A stretch of DNA of 64,000 bases. Source: Pseudoduganella rivuli. Its GTDB lineage: Bacteria; Pseudomonadota; Gammaproteobacteria; Burkholderiales; Burkholderiaceae_D. This document shows positions 9,547 to 17,677 of the stretch, piece by piece. The notes under the pieces are model-generated. The model was not told the origin of the DNA. It worked only from the letters and a program-made list of their open reading frames with translations, and searched no databases. The stretch is taken from contig NZ_WKJJ01000005.1 of the NCBI RefSeq assembly GCF_009674485.1, forward strand, positions 186,001-250,000. Reading direction: 5' to 3'. A program made the position numbers and the translations under genes. The first letter of the stretch is position 1, and every line of letters starts with the position of its first letter.

Positions 9547-12500
9547 GCGAGCGAACCAGATCGCCGTGATCGGCTGGGCCGGACGCTTTCCGGGGGCGGA
9601 TAGCGTGGAGGAATTTATCGACAAAAGTTTCGCCGGCGAAGTCATGATCAGCCATTTCACGGCCGCCCAGTTGCAGGCGCAGGGCGGCGACCCGGCCCGC
9701 GCGATCGATGGCTGGGTGGCGGCGTATGGCGCGATCGGCCAGCCGTATCACTTCGACGCGGGCTTCTTCGGTATCCGCGCCGGCGAGGCGGCCACCATGG
9801 ATCCGCAGCAACGGTTGCTGTTGCAATGGTCATACCAGGCATTGTGCAATGGTGGCTACGGCCTGCGGCGGGACTTGGCGCGGTGCGCCGCATTCCTGTC
9901 CACCAGCGCCAGCCAGTACTGGTTCAAGCATATTTACGAGGCCGGCCTGGCGCACAGTTCGCCCGACTTTCTTGGACTGCTGCTGGGCAACGGGCAAGAC
10001 TTCGCGGCGCAAAACGTGGCATATCGCCTCAACCTGGGCGGTCCCGGCATCAACATCAACACCGGCTGCTCGAGTTCGCTGGTGGCGGTGCACCAGGCTT
10101 GCAGCGCACTGCTCAATTACGAATGCGACCTGGCCTTGGCCGGCGGCGCCAATGTCGGCATCCACCAGGACAGCGGCTACGTGAGTGCGCCCGGCAGTAT
10201 AGAATCGACCGATGGCCATTGCCGTCCCTTTGATCAGGACGCCAACGGCACGGTGCCGGGCAACGGCGGGGCCGTGTTGCTGCTGAAACGCCTGGAAGAT
10301 GCGCTGGCCGACGGCGACCCTGTGCACGGCGTGATACTGGGCGGCGCCGTCAACAATGACGGCAACGCGCGGGTGGGCTTTGCCGCCCCCGGTGTGGATG
10401 GCCAGGCGCGCGTGATCCAGGCGGCCCACGCCATGGCGGACGTGGACAGCGCCTGCATCGGTTACGTGGAGGCGCACGGCACCGGCACGCGCATGGGCGA
10501 CCCAGTCGAAATCAAGGCCCTGGTCCAGGCGTTCGGCCCCGGCGGGCGCTGTGCGCTGGCCAGCGCCAAAGCCTCGGTCGGCCATTTGAACGCGGCCGCC
10601 GGGGTCACCGGGCTGATCCGGGCATTGGCGGCCGTTGGCCGTGGCGAGTTGCCGGCTGCTGGCAACTTCCAGCGCTTGAATCCGCTCATCAGGCTGGAGG
10701 GCTCGCCGTTTTATATCAGCGAGGCGCGGCAGCCATGGCCCGGCCAGGATGGCGAGCGCTATGCCGGCGTGAGCAGTTTCGGCATAGGCGGCACCAATGC
10801 GCACCTGGTGGTGGCGCCGGCGCCCGCCGGCGGCCGCACCGCCTCGGCCGGGAGCGGGAGGCTGGACCATGTCGTGCCGCTGTCGGCCAAGACACCGGCG
10901 GCGCTGGTGCGCATGGCGCGGGCGCTGGCGCGGCACGTCCAGGACGCGGCGCAACTGGATCTTGCCGATTTCTGCTACACGCTGCAGCACCGCCGCGATC
11001 ACTTCGATTGCCGGGTGGCGTTTGCCTGTCACGACCGCGACACGCTGTTGCACGGACTGCGGCAGGTGGGCGCTTCATCCGCGCAGCGCAAGCCGGCTGG
11101 CAACCGCCAGGGCTGGGCCTTCGCCGGCCAGGGCAGCCAGCGGGTCGGCATGTATCGCCGGTTGTACCAGGACCACGCGCCGTTCCGGCGCCTGGTGGAC
11201 CGCGGCGCGGCCTGCGCCGCGCCGCGCCTGGGCCTGGATATCCGCCATTTGATTTACCCTGAACTGGGCGCATACACCGCGGCACAGGCCGAGGCCCTGC
11301 TGTCGGAAACCAAACTGACCCAGCCGGCCCTGTTCATTACCCAGTACGCCCTTGCCCAGGTGTTGCTGGACCTGGGATTGCGTCCGGCGCAAATGATCGG
11401 CCATTCGCTGGGGGAATATGTGGCGGCCGCCGTGGCCGGTGTCATGTCATTCGAGACGGCGCTGGAGCTGGTGATGGCGCGCGGCCTGGCCATGCAGGCC
11501 GCGCCCGGTGGGGCCATGCTGGTGGCGCATGCCGGACTGGAAACGGTCGAGGCCCTGCGCCTGCCCGGCGTGGCGGTGGCCGCCATCAACAGCGGCGCCA
11601 ATACCACGCTGGCAGGAGCGGCGCCGGACATTGGCGCGCAGTTGGCCGTGCTGGAACAGCATGGCATTGCGGCGCGCGCGCTGGCCACGTCACACGCCTA
11701 TCACAGCCCGCTGATGGCGGCGGCGCGCCCGGCATTCGAGGCGGCATTGGCCGGCGTGCGCCTGCAGGCGCCGCAAATGTCATTTATTTCGAACCTGACC
11801 GGCCGCCCGATCACGGCGGCACAGGCGGTTGACCCGTGCTACTGGCTGGACCACATGCTGGCGCCGGTGCGGTTTGGCGATGGCGTGCAGGCGATGGCCG
11901 CCGGCTGCGATGTGCTGCTGGACCTGGGCCCGCAGGCGGTCCTGCTCAACCTGCTGCGCCAGAACGGGGCGGCCGCGCTGGCGCTGGGCGGAAAGGGCGA
12001 TGGTTGTGCCGACGCCGGCATCAGCCACGTCATGGCCGGGCTGTGGACGGCGGGTTATGACGTGCCTTGGCCGGAGCAGGGCGGGCGGTGCATCCATTTA
12101 CCCGGCTATCAGTTCGATGAGAGCGAGTATCTGCTGCCGTCGCCATTGCAGGCCGGCGGCCGCGCCGCCGCCCCGCCGGTCGCCGATCCGGCCGCCGAGC
12201 CGCACCGCGCCTGGCGCCATGCGCCGGTGTGGGAAGCATTGCCGGCGGAGGCCGACAGCGGCGTGCCCGCGCACGGCAAGCTGCTGGTGCTGTGCGGCGC
12301 GGCGCCGGCGGCCGGCCTGGCGGCGGAATTCGATGCCTGCGCCACCTTGTCCGAGTTGGCCGCAAGCGCCGCCGCGCCGTTGCCGGCGGCGTCCATGCAG
12401 TCCGTATGCGTGCTGGTCGACGCGGCCCAGGCCGAACAGTTGTTTCCCCTGTGGCGTGAAATCAGGCAATTGGTGATGGCCCTGACGCGTCATTGGAGCG

Positions 12501-15136
12501 CTTGCGAGCGCATTGTGCTGACGCTGGTTTGCGCGCCGGACGCCGATGGCCAGGCGGCGCCGGCGGTGCAGGCGGTGGCGGCGGCGCTGAACGTGTATGC
12601 ACAGGAGGTGCCCAATTTGAGCACGCGCCTGCTGCTGTTGCCGGAATCCGGCCAGCTGCGGCGCTGCTGGCCATACCTTTGCGGCCCGGCCCGGCACCGG
12701 GTGTTGCGCGCCGGGCCGGACGGCCTGAGCACGCTGGCTTACCGGCCGCTGGGGGAACTGGCGATGCCTGCCCGGCCGCGCCTGCGCCTGAACGGACGCT
12801 ATCTGGTGTTTGGCGGCATGGGACGGGTCGGGGCCCGGCTCAGCGCCATGCTGGCCGACGAGTATGCGGCGGAAGTGACGGTGGTGAGCCGCAATCCCGT
12901 GCCGGGCGTCGACCCGCGCCACGTGACCGACTTGTACCGCCTGGGTGGTGAGGCCGGACGGCCGGACATGGCGCCGGTGGCGGTGCGCGATGTGGCCGGG
13001 CTGGCCCGGTTGATGCGCGCCCGGCGCGCGGCCGGCGGGCCGCCGTTGCGGGTGTTGGCCATCGGCGATGGCGATCCGATAGCGGACATGTGCGGCCAGG
13101 TCGCGGCGGACGGGGTGCATTGGGTCTTTACGCAGGCCGAGCCAGCCGCGTGCCGTGACCGGCTCGGCGCCGCGCGCGTCGAATTGCGCCGCCTGGACCC
13201 GGCCGGCGATCCCTTCGAACAGGGCTTCGCTTACCAGGAGTTCGACCTGGCCGTGGTGTGCGGGCTGGATGCGCCGGGCGGTGATCATGGCGCCTTGCTG
13301 GTGCGGCTGGCGGCATTGCTCAGACCCGATGGCGGATTGGCCATCTTCGGCCCGACGGAAGGCTGGCGCGGGGCGTTGGCGGAAGCCGGTTTCCAGGGCT
13401 TGCCGGCGGCCGGCGCCGGGTTCCCGCCGCTGCTGTTTGCGCAAGGGGTGCCCGACGGCCTGTATGCCCGGGCGACGGCGCAGAGCGCTTATTTGCGGCG
13501 CCGCACCGGCCAGGGGCCGGCCGGCGCGGCGCTGTCCTACGTGGTCATGGATGTAGGCGATCCCGCACACTGGGCATTGCTGGAGCGGCACTGCGCATCG
13601 GCGGCGCTCCAGTACGACGGCATCGTCTATTCGGTGACCTCCTTCAACAGCGCGCTGGGTTTGCATACCGCGCTGAGCGAGGGCGCCGCCGGACAGGAAT
13701 TTTCCGTCAAGGCCGATAGCCTGGACCGGCTGGCCAGCCTGGCGAACCGGACACGCAGCGCGTTCGTGGCGGTGATGTCGTCCATGTCCGCTGTGCTGGG
13801 CGGTATCGGTCACAGTTCCTATGCGGCGGCCAACGCATTCCAGGACGCGTTTTGCCGCCGTCAAAGCCGTCCCGGCCAGCATTGGGTCAGCATGAACTGG
13901 GACGGCTGGGGCGCCAACCATGCGGACGGCGCATCGATGGCGGCCAACGCGCTGAGCCCGGCCGAAGGGGTGCGGGTGTTCCGCAGCGGGTTGGATGAGT
14001 TTGCCGGAACCCAGCTGGTCGTCTCGCGCCAGGCGCTCGACGAACGCGTGGCCGACTGGGTCGAGGGGCGCGGCGTCGCCAGCGCCAGCGCGGCCCCGGG
14101 CGCCGGGACGGACCGGCTGGCCACACTGCGCGGGATTTGGCAATTCCTGCTGGGCAATGACGAAAACCTGACGCCGGACAGCCACTTCTTCCAATGTGGC
14201 GGCGATTCGCTGGTCGCCATTCAATTGCTGGCGATGGTTAAAAAGCGCTTGAACGTGACGCTCAACCTGGCTGATTTCGTTCAGCAGCCTACCTTGGGGG
14301 CGTTGCAGAGCGCCATCGCCGGCGCCGCCGCGCCGGCGGCGGTGCGCAACCTGGTGGTACTGCAGCCGGGCGGCGATACGGACCACGTGGTGCTCTGCAT
14401 CCACCCGGGAGGGGGCAGCCTGGGCGCCTATGCCGAACTGGTCAAAGCGATCGGGCCGCATGTGCGGGTACTGGGTTTGCAGTCCAATCTCGCCGCCGCG
14501 CCCGATGTCCCGTTGCATGCGGCCATCGAACAGATGGCGCAAGCCTATTACGGACAGTTGCGTGCGCAGCTGGGGCGGGCCAGGGTGACGCTGGTGGCGT
14601 ACTGTTTTGGTTGCCTGGTTGGTTTTGAACTGGCACACCTGTTCGCGCAGCATGATCCGCAACGCCTCGACAAGCTGGTGCTGGTTGACGGCCACGCGCC
14701 GGCCATCGATGACGGCAATGCCGATTTCCCGCGCTTCCTGGGCAAGCTGGCGCGCCGTGCCGAGGTGGCGCTGACGCCGGACGAACTGGCGCGCATGTCG
14801 CAGTGGGATGCGGCGGCCATTGCCGATGCATTCGTTGAACGGATGGGGCACACGCGCGCGCCCGAGCGCATCCGCATGCTTCAGCGCAGTATCGAGGAAG
14901 TGCTGTTGTCGAACCGCGCCCGCATGGCTTACCGTCCCGTGCACAAGTTGACGCTGCCGGCGGTGTTGTGCCGGATCGATGACCCGGAGTTCCATTGCGC
15001 AAACAACGATGTGCCGGACCTGGATTGGGGACGCTACCTGATCAACCTGGAGGTCCACCGACTTGGAGGAAAACACGAAGAACTATTGAGCGAGCAAACC
15101 AACCTGGCGACCGTGCTGGCATGCATCGGTCGATGA
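9539..15136 (+). CDS. type I PKS, KS-AT-KR(with MT-like insert)-ACP-TE
   Basis: This is a 1865-residue single polyketide module plus release domain. KS: about 10-430, with Cys177 (NTGCSSS), His313 (EAHGTGT) and His349 (VGHLNAA). AT: about 525-820, with Ser623 (GHSLGEY) and HAYHSP, the variant of HAFH that favours malonyl-CoA. KR: about 890-1500, with Rossmann loop FGGMGRVG near 1089 and Ser/Tyr in MSSMSAV and SSYAAAN near 1415-1432. The KR is split by a stretch of about 200 residues with a methyltransferase outline (VLAIGDGDP ... LRPDGGLAIFG) but a degraded SAM motif I. ACP: CGGDSL near 1557. TE: about 1610-1865; the nucleophile elbow reads AYCFG, so Cys1689 replaces Ser, with Asp1717 and His1846 as likely partners. 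The start overlaps the previous stop by 8 nt, with AAAGGA upstream. This holds the only integrated TE in the window, so the finished chain most likely leaves here. Confidence 0.95.
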   Translation: MTERANQIAVIGWAGRFPGADSVEEFIDKSFAGEVMISHFTAAQLQAQGGDPARAIDGWVAAYGAIGQPYHFDAGFFGIRAGEAATMDPQQRLLLQWSYQALCNGGYGLRRDLARCAAFLSTSASQYWFKHIYEAGLAHSSPDFLGLLLGNGQDFAAQNVAYRLNLGGPGININTGCSSSLVAVHQACSALLNYECDLALAGGANVGIHQDSGYVSAPGSIESTDGHCRPFDQDANGTVPGNGGAVLLLKRLEDALADGDPVHGVILGGAVNNDGNARVGFAAPGVDGQARVIQAAHAMADVDSACIGYVEAHGTGTRMGDPVEIKALVQAFGPGGRCALASAKASVGHLNAAAGVTGLIRALAAVGRGELPAAGNFQRLNPLIRLEGSPFYISEARQPWPGQDGERYAGVSSFGIGGTNAHLVVAPAPAGGRTASAGSGRLDHVVPLSAKTPAALVRMARALARHVQDAAQLDLADFCYTLQHRRDHFDCRVAFACHDRDTLLHGLRQVGASSAQRKPAGNRQGWAFAGQGSQRVGMYRRLYQDHAPFRRLVDRGAACAAPRLGLDIRHLIYPELGAYTAAQAEALLSETKLTQPALFITQYALAQVLLDLGLRPAQMIGHSLGEYVAAAVAGVMSFETALELVMARGLAMQAAPGGAMLVAHAGLETVEALRLPGVAVAAINSGANTTLAGAAPDIGAQLAVLEQHGIAARALATSHAYHSPLMAAARPAFEAALAGVRLQAPQMSFISNLTGRPITAAQAVDPCYWLDHMLAPVRFGDGVQAMAAGCDVLLDLGPQAVLLNLLRQNGAAALALGGKGDGCADAGISHVMAGLWTAGYDVPWPEQGGRCIHLPGYQFDESEYLLPSPLQAGGRAAAPPVADPAAEPHRAWRHAPVWEALPAEADSGVPAHGKLLVLCGAAPAAGLAAEFDACATLSELAASAAAPLPAASMQSVCVLVDAAQAEQLFPLWREIRQLVMALTRHWSACERIVLTLVCAPDADGQAAPAVQAVAAALNVYAQEVPNLSTRLLLLPESGQLRRCWPYLCGPARHRVLRAGPDGLSTLAYRPLGELAMPARPRLRLNGRYLVFGGMGRVGARLSAMLADEYAAEVTVVSRNPVPGVDPRHVTDLYRLGGEAGRPDMAPVAVRDVAGLARLMRARRAAGGPPLRVLAIGDGDPIADMCGQVAADGVHWVFTQAEPAACRDRLGAARVELRRLDPAGDPFEQGFAYQEFDLAVVCGLDAPGGDHGALLVRLAALLRPDGGLAIFGPTEGWRGALAEAGFQGLPAAGAGFPPLLFAQGVPDGLYARATAQSAYLRRRTGQGPAGAALSYVVMDVGDPAHWALLERHCASAALQYDGIVYSVTSFNSALGLHTALSEGAAGQEFSVKADSLDRLASLANRTRSAFVAVMSSMSAVLGGIGHSSYAAANAFQDAFCRRQSRPGQHWVSMNWDGWGANHADGASMAANALSPAEGVRVFRSGLDEFAGTQLVVSRQALDERVADWVEGRGVASASAAPGAGTDRLATLRGIWQFLLGNDENLTPDSHFFQCGGDSLVAIQLLAMVKKRLNVTLNLADFVQQPTLGALQSAIAGAAAPAAVRNLVVLQPGGDTDHVVLCIHPGGGSLGAYAELVKAIGPHVRVLGLQSNLAAAPDVPLHAAIEQMAQAYYGQLRAQLGRARVTLVAYCFGCLVGFELAHLFAQHDPQRLDKLVLVDGHAPAIDDGNADFPRFLGKLARRAEVALTPDELARMSQWDAAAIADAFVERMGHTRAPERIRMLQRSIEEVLLSNRARMAYRPVHKLTLPAVLCRIDDPEFHCANNDVPDLDWGRYLINLEVHRLGGKHEELLSEQTNLATVLACIGR

Positions 15137-15177
15137 AACAACAAGGCAGCATTTCCATTGCATACAAGACATAAAAA

Positions 15178-15897
15178 ATGAGACTGAAAGAAAAGCTGAT
15201 CAACTGGGGTTACCAGAATTACTTCAAGCTGGCTCACGCGCTGTTGGTGAGGAACTCAACGATGGCCGGCAAAACCTGCTGGCGCGGCGACGAAGTGCCC
15301 TGGCTGCATGAACTGGAAGAGAATTACCAGGTGGTGCTGGAGGAAACCATGGCTTTCAAGCGGCATATCGGGCGTCACCTGGATAAGGAGGATCTGTATC
15401 CAGGCATGACGCGCCACCATGGCCTGGACAAGTGGGAATATTTTCACTCCATGGTGTATTGCCAGAGGATAGAGCCGGTCGCGGCGCACTTCCCGAAGAC
15501 GCTGGCGCTGGTCAAGGACGTATTGCCAAACGCATGCAGCGTCATGGTTTCGTGCATGCCCGGGGTGACCAACATTCCGCGCCACGAGGATTTCAAGACG
15601 GGCACCTTGCGCGTGCACCTGGGCTTGAAAGTGCCGGACCCGGTCAACGATTTTCTGGTCTTCGACGATATCAAGCTGAACTGGGCGGAAGGCAAGGCTT
15701 TCGTGATTGACCAGACCCGCGCCCACGCCGTCGTCAAGCCGTCAACCGAAGAGCGCATCGTGCTGCTGGTGGACTTCCCCCGCCCGGCCGGCCGTTTCTT
15801 CGAATGGCTCAATTACGACATGTTCGTCAAAGTCAGGGGCGCCTTCGAGGGGGCCGCGTTGAGCAAGCGCTACCAGCGTGTGCTCGAGGTTCGATAA
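15178..15897 (+). CDS. aspartyl/asparaginyl beta-hydroxylase-type oxygenase, copy 1
   Basis: The 239-residue product belongs to the Asp/Asn hydroxylase family (Fe(II)/2-oxoglutarate dioxygenases), which in NRPS clusters hydroxylate carrier-bound or free amino acids, often Asp. Visible motifs are RHED, giving His-x-Asp as iron ligands, then the R-x-HLGL strand that contacts 2-oxoglutarate in AspH, then AHAVV with the distal His and ERIVLLVDF with the second Arg. The HxD carboxylate is present, unlike human AspH, which has HxG. The gene follows the PKS by 41 nt with only a weak ribosome site. A close relative follows 17 nt downstream. No A domain in this window looks Asp-specific, so the substrate may be loaded by the off-window NRPS or be another residue. 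Confidence 0.82.
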   Translation: MRLKEKLINWGYQNYFKLAHALLVRNSTMAGKTCWRGDEVPWLHELEENYQVVLEETMAFKRHIGRHLDKEDLYPGMTRHHGLDKWEYFHSMVYCQRIEPVAAHFPKTLALVKDVLPNACSVMVSCMPGVTNIPRHEDFKTGTLRVHLGLKVPDPVNDFLVFDDIKLNWAEGKAFVIDQTRAHAVVKPSTEERIVLLVDFPRPAGRFFEWLNYDMFVKVRGAFEGAALSKRYQRVLEVR

Positions 15898-15914
15898 ACG
15901 TTTCCGAGGCAATC

Positions 15915-16679
15915 TTGAAAAACATAATGCGGAAAGTATTTGATGCGGCGGTCATCGTCCCGTTGTACCGGATGACTGAAATTTTGAACTGGCGCCTGGG
16001 CAAAGCGGGGCCCGGGCCGATCTGGTATGCGGACCGCATGCAATGGATGCGCGCACTGGAGGAAAACTGGCCCGTGGTGCTGGATGAGTTCGAGCGCTTC
16101 CGTGCCCGGTTGGACCGTCTGCCAGACCTGGAAGACTTGCGCACGTCCAACAATGTTGCGGACTTTGGCGGCGGCTCCTGGGGTTTTTTGTATCTGCGCC
16201 TTAACGGCACCGGGAACGCCATGCTGGCGCCGCATTTTCCGCGCACCCTGGCGCTACTGGAAACCCACGTTCCGGAACTGTTCAGCGTACGCTTCTCGCT
16301 GCTCGGCGGCGACCGCAAGGAGATCACGCCGCACCGCGACGGCCATTGCCAGTCCATCATTTGCCATTTGCCGCTGATCGTGCCCGAGGGCGAATGTTCG
16401 ATCACCATTGCCGGCCGGCGCCAGCCCTGGACAGTGGGCAAGTGCTTCGCTTTCGATGCTTCAGCGCTGCATTCGGTGCAAAAGGAATCGAAAGAGGAGC
16501 GCCTGGTGGTATTGATCGACACGTTCCGGCCGGTGCCGTTCTGGCTGCGCGGGATTTCGCGTGCGGTTTTCCGCTACACCACGCGCAAAGCCCCGGTCGC
16601 GCAGATCATGCGCCAGCACGACCAGGCTGTCGGCAAGGCGCTCGCGGCGCGGGCGGCGGCGCCGGCGCCGGCGCATTGA
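15915..16679 (+). CDS. aspartyl/asparaginyl beta-hydroxylase-type oxygenase, copy 2
   Basis: This is a second, diverged member of the family in tandem with the first (254 residues from the TTG). Shared marks are PHRD (His-x-Asp), ALHSV with the distal His and EERLVVLID. The strand that reads R-x-HLGL in copy 1 reads IICHLPL here, so the first 2-oxoglutarate-contacting Arg is an Ile; copy 2 may bind its cosubstrate differently or act on another substrate. I chose the TTG at 15915 because GAGG sits 5 nt upstream. The ATG at 15927 is too far from that site, and the longer open frame reaches back into copy 1. The C-terminus ends in an Ala/Pro-rich tail. Confidence 0.8.
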   Translation: MKNIMRKVFDAAVIVPLYRMTEILNWRLGKAGPGPIWYADRMQWMRALEENWPVVLDEFERFRARLDRLPDLEDLRTSNNVADFGGGSWGFLYLRLNGTGNAMLAPHFPRTLALLETHVPELFSVRFSLLGGDRKEITPHRDGHCQSIICHLPLIVPEGECSITIAGRRQPWTVGKCFAFDASALHSVQKESKEERLVVLIDTFRPVPFWLRGISRAVFRYTTRKAPVAQIMRQHDQAVGKALAARAAAPAPAH

Positions 16680-16705
16680 GCGGTTGTGGCGGCCACAGGA
16701 AACTG

Positions 16706-17638
16706 ATGATGAATATCCTAGGAAATCTACCAAACCGGCTCGCGGCTGCCGCGCCCGCGGTCTACGACGCCGCGGCGTTGCCCGAGGACGTGTTTTACCA
16801 GCGGCACGTGCTGTTGAACAAACCTTGCCTGATCAAGGGCGCCGTCCGCGCCTGGCGCGCGGCGCGCTTCTGGCACGAGCCCGGCTACCTGGCGTCGCGG
16901 GTAGGCCGGCCTGCCGTGGCGCTCTACCGCCACTCGAACTATCTGCACCAGGAATTGATGGCAAAAAGCGAGCAGCAGGTCGCGCTGGACGACGCCGTGC
17001 TGCAATTGCAGGCCAACCGCGACGGCGTGGTCAGCGTGCCCTCGATCTTTTTCACGGCCGGGGGACCGTTCGCGCCGCTGCTTGACGACCTGGATGAATT
17101 TCCCTTTCTGCGCCAGTTGCCCGATCCGCTGATTTCGCCGCGCCATCGTGTTTTCCTGTACAGCGGCGCGGGTACCGCCTGGCACTACCATGAGGCGGAC
17201 GAGACGCTGATGTGCCAGATTAAAGGCAGCAAGCGGGTCGGCTTGCTGGCGCCGCTCAACCCGGCGTTCGACCGCCTGGAACCGGACCTGATGCGCTATC
17301 GGTACCTGGAAAGCGGCGCCTGCTTCGACGCGTACCGGGAACACGTGCAGCCCTGCGAGGTGGTGGTGGAAGAGGGGGATTGCCTGTACATTCCGCCGTA
17401 CTGGTGGCATGGCGTGGAACCGACCGATACGCGCTTCGGCATCACGCTGGCGCAGTGCTGGGGCTCGCCGCGGCATAAGCTGGCCGCGTTCCAGGTGCCG
17501 ATCGTGCGCCGCACCTGGATCGGCGCGCTGCTGGGGCACCGGCGGTCGGCGCGCCTGGTGCTGCGCCACGGCGCGCCGGCACTGGCTGCGCGCCTGTGGT
17601 TCCGTCTCAGCCAGCGGCGGCACGACGGGATACAGTAG
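16706..17638 (+). CDS. JmjC/cupin_8-like oxygenase
   Basis: The 310-residue product matches the cupin_8 (JmjC-like) outline: an N-terminal LNKPCLIKGAV strand, then WHYHEADETL followed by QIKGSKRVGLLAP, then PPYWWHGVEP. In FIH-type enzymes the corresponding block is HxD...QIKGxKR...H. Here the first block reads H-Y-H-E, so the usual HxD/E pair is not obvious and the metal site may be three-His or shifted. AGGA lies 5 nt before the first of two adjacent ATGs (16706, 16709). It is the last gene of the plus arm, 26 nt after copy 2 of the hydroxylases. It is probably a third tailoring oxygenase; substrate unknown. Confidence 0.75.
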   Translation: MMNILGNLPNRLAAAAPAVYDAAALPEDVFYQRHVLLNKPCLIKGAVRAWRAARFWHEPGYLASRVGRPAVALYRHSNYLHQELMAKSEQQVALDDAVLQLQANRDGVVSVPSIFFTAGGPFAPLLDDLDEFPFLRQLPDPLISPRHRVFLYSGAGTAWHYHEADETLMCQIKGSKRVGLLAPLNPAFDRLEPDLMRYRYLESGACFDAYREHVQPCEVVVEEGDCLYIPPYWWHGVEPTDTRFGITLAQCWGSPRHKLAAFQVPIVRRTWIGALLGHRRSARLVLRHGAPALAARLWFRLSQRRHDGIQ

Positions 17639-17650
17639 GCTGGCCCGGAT

Positions 17651-17676
17651 GGCAGGCTGCCGCCGGGCCGCCTGCC
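17651..17676. terminator. candidate bidirectional terminator between the two arms
   Basis: GGCAGGC (17651-17657) and GCCTGCC (17670-17676) form a perfect 7-bp stem with a 12-nt loop in the 39-nt gap between two converging genes. Only a weak T-rich flank (TTCATT) follows on the plus side, so this could act in both directions but is not a textbook intrinsic terminator. Confidence 0.5.
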
Positions 17677-17677
17677 T

